Origin: Micavibrio sp. UBA2638
GTDB lineage: Bacteria > Pseudomonadota > Alphaproteobacteria > Micavibrionales > Micavibrionaceae
NCBI GenBank assembly: GCA_002359735.1
Contig: DENS01000017.1
Coordinates: 64,146-90,619, forward strand
DNA: 26,474 nucleotides
Reading direction: 5' to 3'
The translations under genes and the position numbers were made by a program. How positions within the stretch are numbered: the stretch's first letter is position 1; each line of letters starts with the position of its first letter. This document shows positions 6,674-14,036 of the stretch, piece after piece. Under the pieces are notes generated by a model, which was not told the origin of the DNA, did not search any database, and saw only the letters and a program-made list of their open reading frames with translations.

Positions 6674-8533
6674 TTAATTGAAATGGTCATAAATCTTTTG
6701 CGCCACGGCGGCAGAAATACCTTCAACTCTCTGCAAATCGGCAACAGCAGCAGTTTCCACAGCCTTCGCAGACCCAAAATGCAACAATAAAGCCTTTTTC
6801 CGCTTGGCGCCAATTCCCGGAATATTATCCAACGCTGAAACTTTAATATCCTTATGCCGTTTGGCCCGGTGCGCCCCTATTGCGAAACGGTGCGCCTCGT
6901 CGCGTAATCTTTGCAAAAAGTGTAAAACAGGGTCGTTAACAGGAAGCTGGAAGCCGAATTTACCATCCATAAAAAACTTCTCACGCCCGGCATGGCGGTC
7001 CGGCCCCTTGGATATAGCAACAAGTGTAACACTATCCAGAACTCCGCAGTCTTCCAATACCTCTTGCACAGCATTGTATTGCCCAAGCCCGCCATCGATT
7101 AATAATAAATCTGGCCAGGATTCATCCCCCTTCTCAACCCCTTCCCTTAACGCCCTCTGAAAACGGCGATTTAAGACCTCGCGCATCATACCGTAATCAT
7201 CCGAAGCATCGGCGAGCTTTATATTAAACTTACGATAAGCGCTTTTGTTAAAACCGTCAGGCCCGGCAACAATCATGCCGCCAACCATATTGGTTCCGGA
7301 AATATGCGAATTATCATACACCTCAATACGAGATGGTCTGGAATCCATTGCAAAAAGCTCCGCCACACCGTCCAGCAGTTTAGCCTGAGATGAGCTCTCC
7401 ATCATATTGCGCTGCAGGGCATGCCGTGAATTTGTCGTGGCAAATTCTATCAAACGTCTGCGCGTTCCGCGTACCGGCTTCACGATACGTACCTTATGGC
7501 CTGATTTATAACTTAAAGCCTCCTGCAATAACTCTTTATCTTCAGGCACTAAACTGACCAAAATATCGGCTGGTACGGGTTTATTTTCGTAAAACTGCGC
7601 CATAAAAACACTTAAGATGACTTCCGGCGCTTCCCCTTCCTGATGACGGGGGAAATAAGACGCATTGCCGTAGTTCTGCCCCGCTCGGAAGAAAAACACC
7701 TGAATGCACGTCTTGCCACCATCTTGCGTTAAAGCCATCACGTCAGCATCTTTTACCCCCTGCACATTTATATCCTGCGATGATTGAATGGAGGTCAGGG
7801 CACGGATGCGATCCCTGAACTTGGCCGCCTCCTCGAACTCCAGATCATCACTGGCCTTTTGCATTTTCCTTGAAAACCGTTCCTGTATTGAACGGCTTTC
7901 GCCTGAAAGAAATTCCAATACCTCTGCTATTTGCTCGGCATATTCCTCCTTACTAACATAGCCGACACAAGGCGCGGTACATCGTTTAATATGATATTGC
8001 AGGCAAGGCCTCGAGCGGGTAGCAAAGTTTCCATCAGTACAATTACGCAGCAAAAAAGCACGTTGAAGCGCCGCAATGGTTCTATTTACATTCCCTGCGG
8101 AAGCAAACGGACCAAAATACTCACCTTTACGGCGTTTAACACCCCGGTGCTTTGTAATCTGCGGGTAATCATGATCGCCTGTAATAAGAATATAAGGAAA
8201 ACTCTTATCATCACGCAGCAAAATGTTATAACGCGGCTTTAGCCTCTTAATTAAATTCGATTCCAGCAGCAACGCCTCGACTTCGGTATGGGTATGTACA
8301 AACTCCATACGGCGGGTCAAGGCTACCATCCTCTGCAGACGAATAGGCAGTTTTGTAATTTGGGTATAAGATGTCACGCGGCGCTTCAAGGCTTTGGCCT
8401 TTCCCACATATAAGACCTCCTCCTTATCACCGATCATACGGTACACGCCCGGGGTCTCGGGCAATTCGCGCACATAGGACCGAATTATTTTAACCCCGGA
8501 TTCCAGCGATTCCATTTCTTTATTTTTACTCAT
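6674..8533 (-). CDS. uvrC: Excinuclease ABC subunit C
   Basis: This 619-residue nuclease makes both incisions around a bulky DNA lesion after UvrB loading. The N-terminal GIY-YIG nuclease domain (PETPGVYRMI and VLYVGKAKALKRR, about 25-105) makes the 3' cut. A UVR motif for UvrB binding (DLEFEEAAKFRDRI) sits near residue 215. The RNase H-like domain for the 5' cut has IEVYDNSHI, LLIDGGLGQ and RDEAHRFA with its Asp and His residues. Paired helix-hairpin-helix motifs end the protein (NIPGIGAKRKKALL and LQRVEGISAAVAQKIY). The ATG at 8533 (MSKNKEM) is preferred over an in-frame TTG at 8539. No Shine-Dalgarno is clear. All expected domains are intact. Confidence 0.97.
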   Translation of the reverse strand: MSKNKEMESLESGVKIIRSYVRELPETPGVYRMIGDKEEVLYVGKAKALKRRVTSYTQITKLPIRLQRMVALTRRMEFVHTHTEVEALLLESNLIKRLKPRYNILLRDDKSFPYILITGDHDYPQITKHRGVKRRKGEYFGPFASAGNVNRTIAALQRAFLLRNCTDGNFATRSRPCLQYHIKRCTAPCVGYVSKEEYAEQIAEVLEFLSGESRSIQERFSRKMQKASDDLEFEEAAKFRDRIRALTSIQSSQDINVQGVKDADVMALTQDGGKTCIQVFFFRAGQNYGNASYFPRHQEGEAPEVILSVFMAQFYENKPVPADILVSLVPEDKELLQEALSYKSGHKVRIVKPVRGTRRRLIEFATTNSRHALQRNMMESSSQAKLLDGVAELFAMDSRPSRIEVYDNSHISGTNMVGGMIVAGPDGFNKSAYRKFNIKLADASDDYGMMREVLNRRFQRALREGVEKGDESWPDLLLIDGGLGQYNAVQEVLEDCGVLDSVTLVAISKGPDRHAGREKFFMDGKFGFQLPVNDPVLHFLQRLRDEAHRFAIGAHRAKRHKDIKVSALDNIPGIGAKRKKALLLHFGSAKAVETAAVADLQRVEGISAAVAQKIYDHFN

Positions 8534-8773
8534 TATCAAAGAAGTAAGATCATTTTAACTCTATGGCAAGGCATAACAAATCAGGATCAAACTATACTTT
8601 AGTCTATACAATTAAAAGAAAATGCAACTTATGATATAAATATTATGCGCAACACCCCCGCCAACACAACCTAATCATAAAAAATATAAAAAATTATTAA
8701 ATTAACAGTTGCATTTTTAAAAAATTAATAGTTTCTATATATCAACTTTTTAAACGATTTGATGGGGAAACTA

Positions 8774-9397
8774 ATGAAACATATAATAATAAGAAATAAA
8801 AATAACGGCCTGACAATACATGAAGGATACTACAATAGTGATAAGGATTGCATTGAAGATGCCGTGGCACAGAATATTGATCTGAGCCATGCAGACCTGA
8901 GCTATAAAAACCTAAGCTGCGCAAATATTGATACAGCGCAACTATTTTGTGCAGATTTACGGCACTGCAACCTCAGCAACGCCAATATCTCAGAGAGTCA
9001 TTTAGACAACGCCAACATGGAAGACACCAATCTGGTGGGTGCATGCCTGGCCGAAACCAGCCTGAAAAACGCGAGCATGATAAATGCCTCCTTTGGCGCA
9101 ACAGACATGACTTACGCAACAATTGACGCATGCAAATTCAATACTCTATCTGCCCTGCATCTTGACTTTTCTACAGTAAAAAGCATGCAAGGATGTGCAT
9201 TCTATACTATAGAAAAGGACATTCACGTCTTCTCGGCCCCGCCAATTACGATCTCCGGCCTGCCGCAGGGAAACATATATATCATTGATAATAAAGCATT
9301 ATTAGGACACACCCGCTTTATAGAGATCGCACAGAACGAATGGAGCCAGCAAGCATTACTGCTTTCTATTTTACAAAAACAAAACAGTAAAATTTGA
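8774..9397 (+). CDS. Pentapeptide-repeat protein
   Basis: Residues about 36-137 of the 207-residue protein are consecutive pentapeptides of the A(D/N)LxX type (HADLS, KNLSCANID, FCADLRHCNLSNAN, DNANMEDTNL). About 20 such units would build a right-handed quadrilateral beta-helix of around five coils. The C-terminal 65 residues are non-repetitive. Some family members mimic DNA and protect gyrase (Qnr, MfpA), but most have no known role, and nothing here singles out a gyrase link. The ATG at 8774 is chosen because a GGGGA site ends 5 bases upstream; in-frame TTG 8759 and ATG 8762 lack one. It follows over 200 bases of very AT-rich DNA, in line with acquired DNA. Confidence 0.85.
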   Translation: MKHIIIRNKNNGLTIHEGYYNSDKDCIEDAVAQNIDLSHADLSYKNLSCANIDTAQLFCADLRHCNLSNANISESHLDNANMEDTNLVGACLAETSLKNASMINASFGATDMTYATIDACKFNTLSALHLDFSTVKSMQGCAFYTIEKDIHVFSAPPITISGLPQGNIYIIDNKALLGHTRFIEIAQNEWSQQALLLSILQKQNSKI

Positions 9398-9548
9398 CAA
9401 ACACACCCAGAAAGGATATGTAAAAGGAATAATAATAAAGGCATAAGCCTTACTCTGTGCGGGAATTCATCAATGTATACATATTGGAGATGCGGCAATG
9501 TATTTGCCGCCCATTTGGAATGGAACCATGATTTCGGGATTTATCCAT

Positions 9549-9573
9549 TTTTTGCAATCCATACTTGCAAAAA
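9549..9573. promoter_or_regulatory. Perfect 9-bp dyad upstream of the MarR-like gene (candidate operator)
   Basis: TTTTTGCAA (9549-9557) and TTGCAAAAA (9565-9573) are perfect inverted repeats separated by 7 bases. The centre lies 99 bases before the regulator start. Dimeric winged-helix regulators commonly bind such dyads; assignment to this regulator is inference. Confidence 0.45.
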
Positions 9574-9659
9574 TGAGGTAGTAATAGATATCCCTAAAAT
9601 CAGAATCATTGTTTCAGGCCCAAATGCATTGAAACTAGAAAAACGACAGGAATATTTGT

Positions 9660-10028
9660 ATGGACCGCATCAAGGACTTTCTAAAACTTTTACGCGAACT
9701 GCAGAAAATCGACCCCGAATTTCCCTTGCAATATGCGGTAGCCCTCAGCGTCATCTCTTTAAATGAAGGGTTGTCAATCTCGAAACTGGCAGAGGAAACC
9801 AAACTATCCATGTCGACCGTGTCCCGTATTGTCGGGGCACTTTCGAACACGCGCCAAAAAGGGGAGCCTTATGGCCTGGTACGTGTCCAGGTTTCTGCGC
9901 AAGAACGCCGCCGTAAGGAAATCTACCTGACAACAAAGGGGCACTTATTCATTGATAGTATCGATGCATTGCTGGAAAACAAAAAAACTGCGGACAGCGT
10001 AAAGCCAAGGATTGCCAGAGCGATTTAA
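9660..10028 (+). CDS. MarR-like winged-helix transcriptional regulator
   Basis: The 122-residue protein has a winged helix-turn-helix at about residues 25-95: SISKLAEETKLSMSTVSRIVG is the helix pair, followed by a wing rich in basic residues (SAQERRRKEIYLTTKG) and a C-terminal helix. The LTTKG end of the wing is typical of MarR proteins. The domain is shorter than classical MarR (about 140-150 residues), mainly in the dimerisation helices. An AGGAA ribosome site lies 7 bases before the ATG. It stands alone between the pentapeptide gene and tRNA-Leu; its targets are unknown. It may control itself through the dyad upstream, or its neighbours. Confidence 0.8.
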   Translation: MDRIKDFLKLLRELQKIDPEFPLQYAVALSVISLNEGLSISKLAEETKLSMSTVSRIVGALSNTRQKGEPYGLVRVQVSAQERRRKEIYLTTKGHLFIDSIDALLENKKTADSVKPRIARAI

Positions 10029-10058
10029 TTGTGCTTATTTACTAAAATTGCATTTTAA

Positions 10059-10144
10059 GGGCCCGTGGCGGAATGGTAGACGCTGCAGACTTAAAATCTG
10101 TTGTCCGTATGGACGTGCCGGTTCAAGTCCGGCCGGGCCCACCA
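10059..10144 (+). tRNA. tRNA-Leu (anticodon UAA)
   Basis: The gene is 86 bases with the CCA end encoded. The acceptor arms GGGCCCG (10059-10065) and CGGGCCC pair perfectly, followed by discriminator A and CCA. The anticodon loop CTTAAAA holds TAA at 10092-10094, reading UUA/UUG codons. The long variable arm (TGTCCGTATGGACG) marks a class II tRNA, and the T arm GCCGG-TTCAAGT-CCGGC is standard. It follows the MarR-like gene by 30 bases and faces a convergent accessory gene unit. Confidence 0.97.
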
Positions 10145-10228
10145 CTTCCGCCGCAGCCCGCTGATACACTTGTAATCCGCTAAAAAAGTCTTTCTCTTGC
10201 GTTTTACTACACAAAACTGCTACGTAGC

Positions 10229-11599
10229 TTAAATTGCCAAACATCTATTGATTTCTTCTTCGCCGACCTCGGCATGCGTAAGGATTGCTTTTTTTGTATT
10301 TGCATGTTCCCCTTGCAGGGCTATGTAAAGGTCATTAACACCTTTTACAAAGGTTTCTTGTTTAGGAAAATTGCGGCTTTCAAACGCTGATTTTAATTGA
10401 GCTGTCTGTTCGGGAGAAAATTCCAGAATATCAGCGCCCTTTTGAATCTGGCGCAGACCTTTATTCAATGTTCTTTCCTTGATATGACTAGAACTATTTT
10501 CCAGTAATTGCGCCGCACGGCCGAAATGGGCGTTGCCCTCCGCTGCTTTGACAAAATCCTGCAGCATAGATTTATACGGCATGGTATCAGGCAGTTTTTT
10601 AGCGGCCGAACGCAAACGCCGCATTTCCTGTCCAAAACTGGTATTCATAGCGAAACCAATGGCGGCAACGCTTGGCAATACTGCCCCGACAACGAATCCT
10701 AGACCGCCGCCGCCCTGATGCACAATTACTCCTGTAACTCCACTGCTTACTAAGCTAGCGATAACAAAAAGAGCGGTACCTGCTTGGAAATTCCCCGCCC
10801 CAGTTCTCGACCTAATATGCTCACGGTATGAATCTCCACGAGCGCCAGAATCATTTATATACTCATTATACGTTAGCACTTGATAGTCGCTAAAAGTTGG
10901 CTCGATTGTCTTTCCGTACATTTTAAAAATGGCTTTACCGCAAACCTTTGAGGCGCGTTTATTGGCTTCATCCAATTGCTCGAACAGCTTTTCCCGGTTT
11001 ATTGTATCTGGAAGATTGCTGGGATTAGGGCCGCTCTGAGCACTAAATAATTCACGGACCTGCCCCGGTAGCAAAGCCTCTTTCGTTTGCGCCGCCAGAT
11101 ATTGGCTCTGACTCTGGGCAGGAAGAAGGTCTGCCGCGGCGGTCTGTTTTGCGATTTTTCTGGCGGCTAACGAATAGGTGCCATCAACCAGAATATCCCC
11201 ATTTGCGGCCGGTAGAGGCAGGTTTTTTAGATCAAGTGGTTGATTGGTTTGCTCACACACTGCTTCTATTGATAGATCTTCAATCATTAAATCGGAATGA
11301 TCATAGCCAATTTCATGGCATCCTAATTTCTGTCGATAATCCTGCTCTGTGGCGGCATAATGCAGCGCATCGAAGAAGCAGATACCGCTCATAATGGTTT
11401 TGGTTTGATGCGGTGCATGCTCGTTTTCTGCCGGATCCGCGCTCAAAAACTGGGTATGTTTTTTAAGTGACCATGTCTGGTTTGCTACCGATTTTTTCGC
11501 CTCGACCCATTCGCAATATCCGCTTTTGCCTTTGCTGTCGCCCATCATATAGGGCTGGCTGGCAAAGCTGGTGATATCACCGCTGCCAATGCGGCGCAC
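10229..11599 (-). CDS. Large accessory protein with a membrane hairpin, probably frameshifted at its 5' end
   Basis: The function is not recognised. As read from GTG at 11599 it has 456 residues. Two hydrophobic segments (about 272-293 and 299-318) separated by a glycine-rich turn (HQGGGGLGF) form a likely membrane hairpin between soluble arms. The N-terminal arm has several cysteines; the C-terminal arm is helical. The GTG has no ribosome site. The frame stays open upstream and reads DPETILYSDNLLPEQRDL, protein-like sequence, up to an ATG at 11655 with a perfect AAGGGG site 8 bases before it. That ATG is out of frame by one base: one extra C in the CCC run at 11649-11651 would join them. It follows the coiled-coil gene by 42 bases, likely in one transcript. 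Confidence 0.7.
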   Translation of the reverse strand: MRRIGSGDITSFASQPYMMGDSKGKSGYCEWVEAKKSVANQTWSLKKHTQFLSADPAENEHAPHQTKTIMSGICFFDALHYAATEQDYRQKLGCHEIGYDHSDLMIEDLSIEAVCEQTNQPLDLKNLPLPAANGDILVDGTYSLAARKIAKQTAAADLLPAQSQSQYLAAQTKEALLPGQVRELFSAQSGPNPSNLPDTINREKLFEQLDEANKRASKVCGKAIFKMYGKTIEPTFSDYQVLTYNEYINDSGARGDSYREHIRSRTGAGNFQAGTALFVIASLVSSGVTGVIVHQGGGGLGFVVGAVLPSVAAIGFAMNTSFGQEMRRLRSAAKKLPDTMPYKSMLQDFVKAAEGNAHFGRAAQLLENSSSHIKERTLNKGLRQIQKGADILEFSPEQTAQLKSAFESRNFPKQETFVKGVNDLYIALQGEHANTKKAILTHAEVGEEEINRCLAI

Positions 11600-11652
11600 C
11601 AGATCGCGTTGCTCTGGCAGAAGGTTATCACTGTATAAAATTGTTTCTGGGT

Positions 11653-11669
11653 CATGGCTTATACCCCTT
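11653..11669 (-). promoter_or_regulatory. Strong ribosome site and ATG out of frame with the downstream gene
   Basis: AAGGGG (complement of 11664-11669) stands 8 bases before the ATG at 11655-11653. Read as it stands, this ATG gives only about 36 codons before a stop. With one added base in the CCC that follows, it would add 19 residues in frame to the 456-residue protein. Confidence 0.55.
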
Positions 11670-11696
11670 AAGGCAATGTTTTATGAGAAATTAACT

Positions 11697-12338
11697 TTAA
11701 TCAAGACCGGGATGTTGAGCGTAATGTTTATCATTATGTTCAACAGAGGCCGGTATTGCTGTAAATTCTGTGGCATCAGGCAACGCGTTATTATTTTCCG
11801 TGTTATTATTACTTATTGTGGCCAGAACCCGGCCAGTGAGTTGTTCAAGCTCAATCCGCTTTTCCTCCCTCGTTGACTCCATATCTGCATTCAATGTGGC
11901 TTGCGCGGATAATTGGGTTTCGATCGCTTGTAAACGATCGATTGCTCTTTGCAAGCGTTCCGGGCTGTCCATGCGATTGCTACGAATAGCGTTGTCCATA
12001 TCCATCAACTGGCTTGTTCCTATTACCGTACCTTGTCTGGCTTGCTCCAGAATAGTGAGTTGGTACTCCAGCGTTTCTTCTGTCTGCTTTAGAACATTTA
12101 CACGCTGTGCTGATTGAAAATCGCCATGAACGGATGCTTCCTCTTTTGCCTCAGGCAATTCTACCTCTCTTAGATTGCGCAATATTTCACGTCCGGCACA
12201 AATGTGATCGGTTAGCCCGATATATGTTTGTTCGTTTTCTTGAGCGAGCGAGGCTATTTGCTCCATGATTACCGGTACTTTTTGTTCCGCAATTTGCAAA
12301 TCGTTTAGACGCCCCCCCCCTTTTACAAATACTATCAT
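11697..12338 (-). CDS. Coiled-coil hypothetical protein with a G9 tract near its start
   Basis: The 213-residue protein is mostly helical and charged, with predicted coiled coils over about residues 10-175 (for example ERLQRAIDRLQAIETQLSAQA) and a disordered Asn/His-rich end. No signal peptide or membrane segment is seen. The ATG at 12338 is followed by IVFVK and then nine consecutive G (complement of 12312-12320), read as three glycines. Loss of one G would give GGC-GTC-TAA and stop translation at once. An in-frame TTG at 12344 is a weaker start. It is upstream of the 456-residue membrane protein and shares its promoter. Function unknown; a scaffold or partner for that protein is a guess from context. 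Confidence 0.7.
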   Translation of the reverse strand: MIVFVKGGGRLNDLQIAEQKVPVIMEQIASLAQENEQTYIGLTDHICAGREILRNLREVELPEAKEEASVHGDFQSAQRVNVLKQTEETLEYQLTILEQARQGTVIGTSQLMDMDNAIRSNRMDSPERLQRAIDRLQAIETQLSAQATLNADMESTREEKRIELEQLTGRVLATISNNNTENNNALPDATEFTAIPASVEHNDKHYAQHPGLD

Positions 12339-12371
12339 CGACAATCGTTACTCTTACGACTGAATGAGAAA

Positions 12372-12399
12372 ATTATATTTGGTTATAAGACGGTCCCAA
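12372..12399 (-). promoter_or_regulatory. Promoter of the two-gene accessory unit
   Basis: On the - strand TTGGGA (12399-12394), a 16-base spacer and a consensus TATAAT (12377-12372) stand about 34 bases before the coiled-coil gene ATG. It begins right after the ydcH terminator, so the unit has its own transcription. Confidence 0.6.
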
Positions 12400-12449
12400 T
12401 AAATAAAAACGGACAGACAGCCCCGCCTTGAAGGGAAGGCTGTTTGTCC
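12400..12449 (-). terminator. Rho-independent terminator of ydcH
   Basis: On the - strand GGACAAACAGCC pairs with GGCTGTCTGTCC (arms 12449-12438 and 12422-12411, one mismatch), followed by GTTTTTATTT. It lies 14 bases past the ydcH stop. Confidence 0.85.
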
Positions 12450-12462
12450 TGCGGTTTTGTTT

Positions 12463-12705
12463 TTATGCTGCTTTCGCCAACATGGCCATCATCTCATCAT
12501 TCAAGTGCAGGCGTTTCTTTTTTAAATCTTCCAGGCGCTCATCAGAGGCGGCCTCAACTTCTTTTTCAATGCGAAGAATTTCTTTGTTTACCTCATGATA
12601 TTCATCAAACAACTTTGCGAAATGGCCATTATTCATTTTCAAGTCATGGATTTTTTCATGGTGCTCCGGGTGTTCCGCGGCAAAATCATGGTGCTCTGTA
12701 ATCAT
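12463..12705 (-). CDS. YdcH/DUF465 family small helical protein
   Basis: The 80-residue protein matches the DUF465 pattern I know: HDFAAEHPEHHEKIHDLKMN, GHFAKLFDEYHEVNKEI and LEDLKKKRLHLNDEMMAML. It should form a two-helix antiparallel coiled coil, similar in style to SlyX. The family is widespread in proteobacteria and has no firmly established function. The start is firm, with GAAAGGA 8 bases before the ATG. A promoter candidate TTGTAC-17-TTAAAT (- strand, 12750-12722) precedes it and a strong terminator follows, so it is a single-gene unit. Confidence 0.9.
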   Translation of the reverse strand: MITEHHDFAAEHPEHHEKIHDLKMNNGHFAKLFDEYHEVNKEILRIEKEVEAASDERLEDLKKKRLHLNDEMMAMLAKAA

Positions 12706-12721
12706 TGGTTTTTCCTTTCAT

Positions 12722-12750
12722 ATTTAACTGAATTGATTAAAAAGGTACAA
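12722..12750 (-). promoter_or_regulatory. Promoter candidate of ydcH
   Basis: On the - strand TTGTAC (12750-12745), 17 bases and TTAAAT (12727-12722) lie just upstream of the ydcH ribosome site, leaving a very short leader of about 10 bases. Confidence 0.4.
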
Positions 12751-12810
12751 AATAAAACTATTTTCAGTGCATTAACGAAATAGATTCCCCCTCTTCTTAC
12801 ACATTATTTT

Positions 12811-13077
12811 AAATAAAGGGAAGCCGAAGCACCCAAGAATAAGGTGAGTGAGGGAAAACCAGCCAAGTATATGCGATGCTTGGCCCATTGCTGTGTTTCC
12901 AGACCACGCCCGTATTAGACCAGTTCAAAAAACACTGAGTAAAATGTGCGAAAGGGCTTCTGTCACCGAAGCCCTTTTCATGTACCTTGATTGACCGGCA
13001 TACGCCCACCATCAAGCTGCAACCGCAAGAGATTGCGGTCATATTTATACCCCTGTACAACATTTTAATTTTTATTA
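12811..13077 (-). ncRNA. Candidate structured non-coding RNA in a 447-base gene-free stretch
   Basis: The stretch 12706-13152 has no credible protein gene but holds a run of helices: GCCAAGTAT/ATGCTTGGC (12862-12884, 9 bp), GTGTTT/AAACAC (12893-12898 with 12930-12935), AAAGGGCTTC/GAAGCCCTTT (12951-12977, 10 bp), CTTGAT/ATCAAG (12986-12991 with 13011-13016) and ACCGCAA-GAGA-TTGCGGT (13022-13039). On the - strand TTGTCA-17-TAAGGT (13112-13084) would start a transcript near 13077, and a UUCG-capped hairpin followed by TTTATTT (12834-12811) would end it. It does not show the signatures I know for tmRNA, SRP RNA or RNase P. Strand and ends are inference. Confidence 0.35.
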
Positions 13078-13083
13078 AATCTG

Positions 13084-13112
13084 ACCTTAATCAGAGTCTT
13101 TCTGTCTGACAA
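13084..13112 (-). promoter_or_regulatory. Promoter candidate for the structured RNA
   Basis: On the - strand TTGTCA (13112-13107), a 17-base spacer and TAAGGT (13089-13084) lie just past the end of the cinA-like gene. Confidence 0.4.
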
Positions 13113-13152
13113 GGTTGTGATTGGACTTTATATGCTGCAACGCATAAATTAT

Positions 13153-13917
13153 TCAATTATAAGAATAACTGACCAACGGAACTTCCCCCCGCCCCTCAAT
13201 CAGAACAATCAGCTCTGCCGTAGCTTTTTCCAGCGTTTCCTTATCCGTGGAGCGCAAAACTATACTTAAGCCCAACACGCCCGCGCGAAAATGTGGATAA
13301 CTTCCAATTTCGATTTTACCATCATAATCCCCCTGCAATTTACCGACATCTTCTGCCATGACACTTTCAGGCAGAGAACAGGCAACGGAGGCATTTAGCA
13401 TCGGGTCCCCACCGCGCAAATCATCAACGACATTATTCATCATCGCCTGCATAATACGGGGAACCCCCGCAAAGACATATACGTTTTCCATCTGAAACCC
13501 GGGGGCGGCGCTAACCGGATTGGCGATCAATTTCGCCCCAACGGGAATATAGGCCATTTTAACCCTGGCCTGCGTCAATTCTTCAATACCGTAATACTCC
13601 TCTAGAATGCGGAATGCATCATCATTCACCTTGAGCTCCACATCAAACGCACGGGCAATACATTCGGCCGTAATATCGTCATGTGTCGGGCCGATCCCCC
13701 CGGTCGTAAACACATAATCATATTGCGCGCGCAATGTATTGACGGTTTCAATAATCGTATCTTTAACATCTGGAATAACGCGTGCCTCCATCAGACGTAT
13801 ACCGCGGTCACTCAAACTAGAGGCGATATAATTCGTATTTGTATCTTGTGTTCGGCCTGATAAAATTTCATTCCCGATCACAATGACAGCTGCAGTATAT
13901 TCCCTCGTATTACTCAT
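13153..13917 (-). CDS. Short-form CinA / molybdopterin-binding domain protein
   Basis: The 254-residue protein has the MoCF/CinA N-terminal fold: AAVIVIGNEILSGRTQDTN at residues 9-27, the VFTTGGIGPTHDDIT loop near 69-83, and NPVSAAPGFQMENVYVFAGVP near 133-153. It lacks the C-terminal nicotinamide-nucleotide deamidase domain of full CinA, which is about 400 residues; the short form is common in alphaproteobacteria. Some relatives have ADP-ribose pyrophosphatase activity, but the role of the short form is not established. The ATG at 13917 has AGGAGC 6 bases upstream. It is divergent from map. Confidence 0.88.
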   Translation of the reverse strand: MSNTREYTAAVIVIGNEILSGRTQDTNTNYIASSLSDRGIRLMEARVIPDVKDTIIETVNTLRAQYDYVFTTGGIGPTHDDITAECIARAFDVELKVNDDAFRILEEYYGIEELTQARVKMAYIPVGAKLIANPVSAAPGFQMENVYVFAGVPRIMQAMMNNVVDDLRGGDPMLNASVACSLPESVMAEDVGKLQGDYDGKIEIGSYPHFRAGVLGLSIVLRSTDKETLEKATAELIVLIEGRGEVPLVSYSYN

Positions 13918-13955
13918 AAACGCTCCTTAAATTGCGCCCTAATTTTGTGAAATGC

Positions 13956-13976
13956 TTGAAAAGCAGGCCTTTTCAA
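13956..13976. promoter_or_regulatory. 8-bp dyad in the cinA/map divergent promoter region
   Basis: TTGAAAAG (13956-13963) and CTTTTCAA (13969-13976) are perfect inverted repeats around 5 bases. It lies in the 119-base gap between two divergent genes, a natural operator position; it may also form an RNA hairpin. Confidence 0.35.
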
Positions 13977-14036
13977 TATATGTCATGTGCGTTATCTTTA
14001 AATTATAGCATAAAGCAAAAAGGGCTGAATAAAAAA

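Noticed and set aside
9473..9766. 97-codon open frame overlapping the MarR-like gene
   Set aside because: It overlaps the regulator by over 100 bases in another frame, its composition is not protein-like after the overlap, and the regulator has the better ribosome site and a known fold.
10059..10144. Integration site with a repeated tRNA 3' end
   Set aside because: No second copy of the tRNA 3' end was found in the window and no integrase gene is present, so an att pair is not supported.
10035..10244. Minus-strand open frame reading VGPAGLEPARPYGQ
   Set aside because: It is the antisense of tRNA-Leu. This peptide string is a well-known false prediction over class II tRNA genes.
12809..13063. 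84-codon minus-strand frame in the gene-free stretch
   Set aside because: It runs through several stable hairpins, is rich in Cys, Trp and Ser without any domain-like pattern, and has no ribosome site. The structured RNA reading explains the region better.
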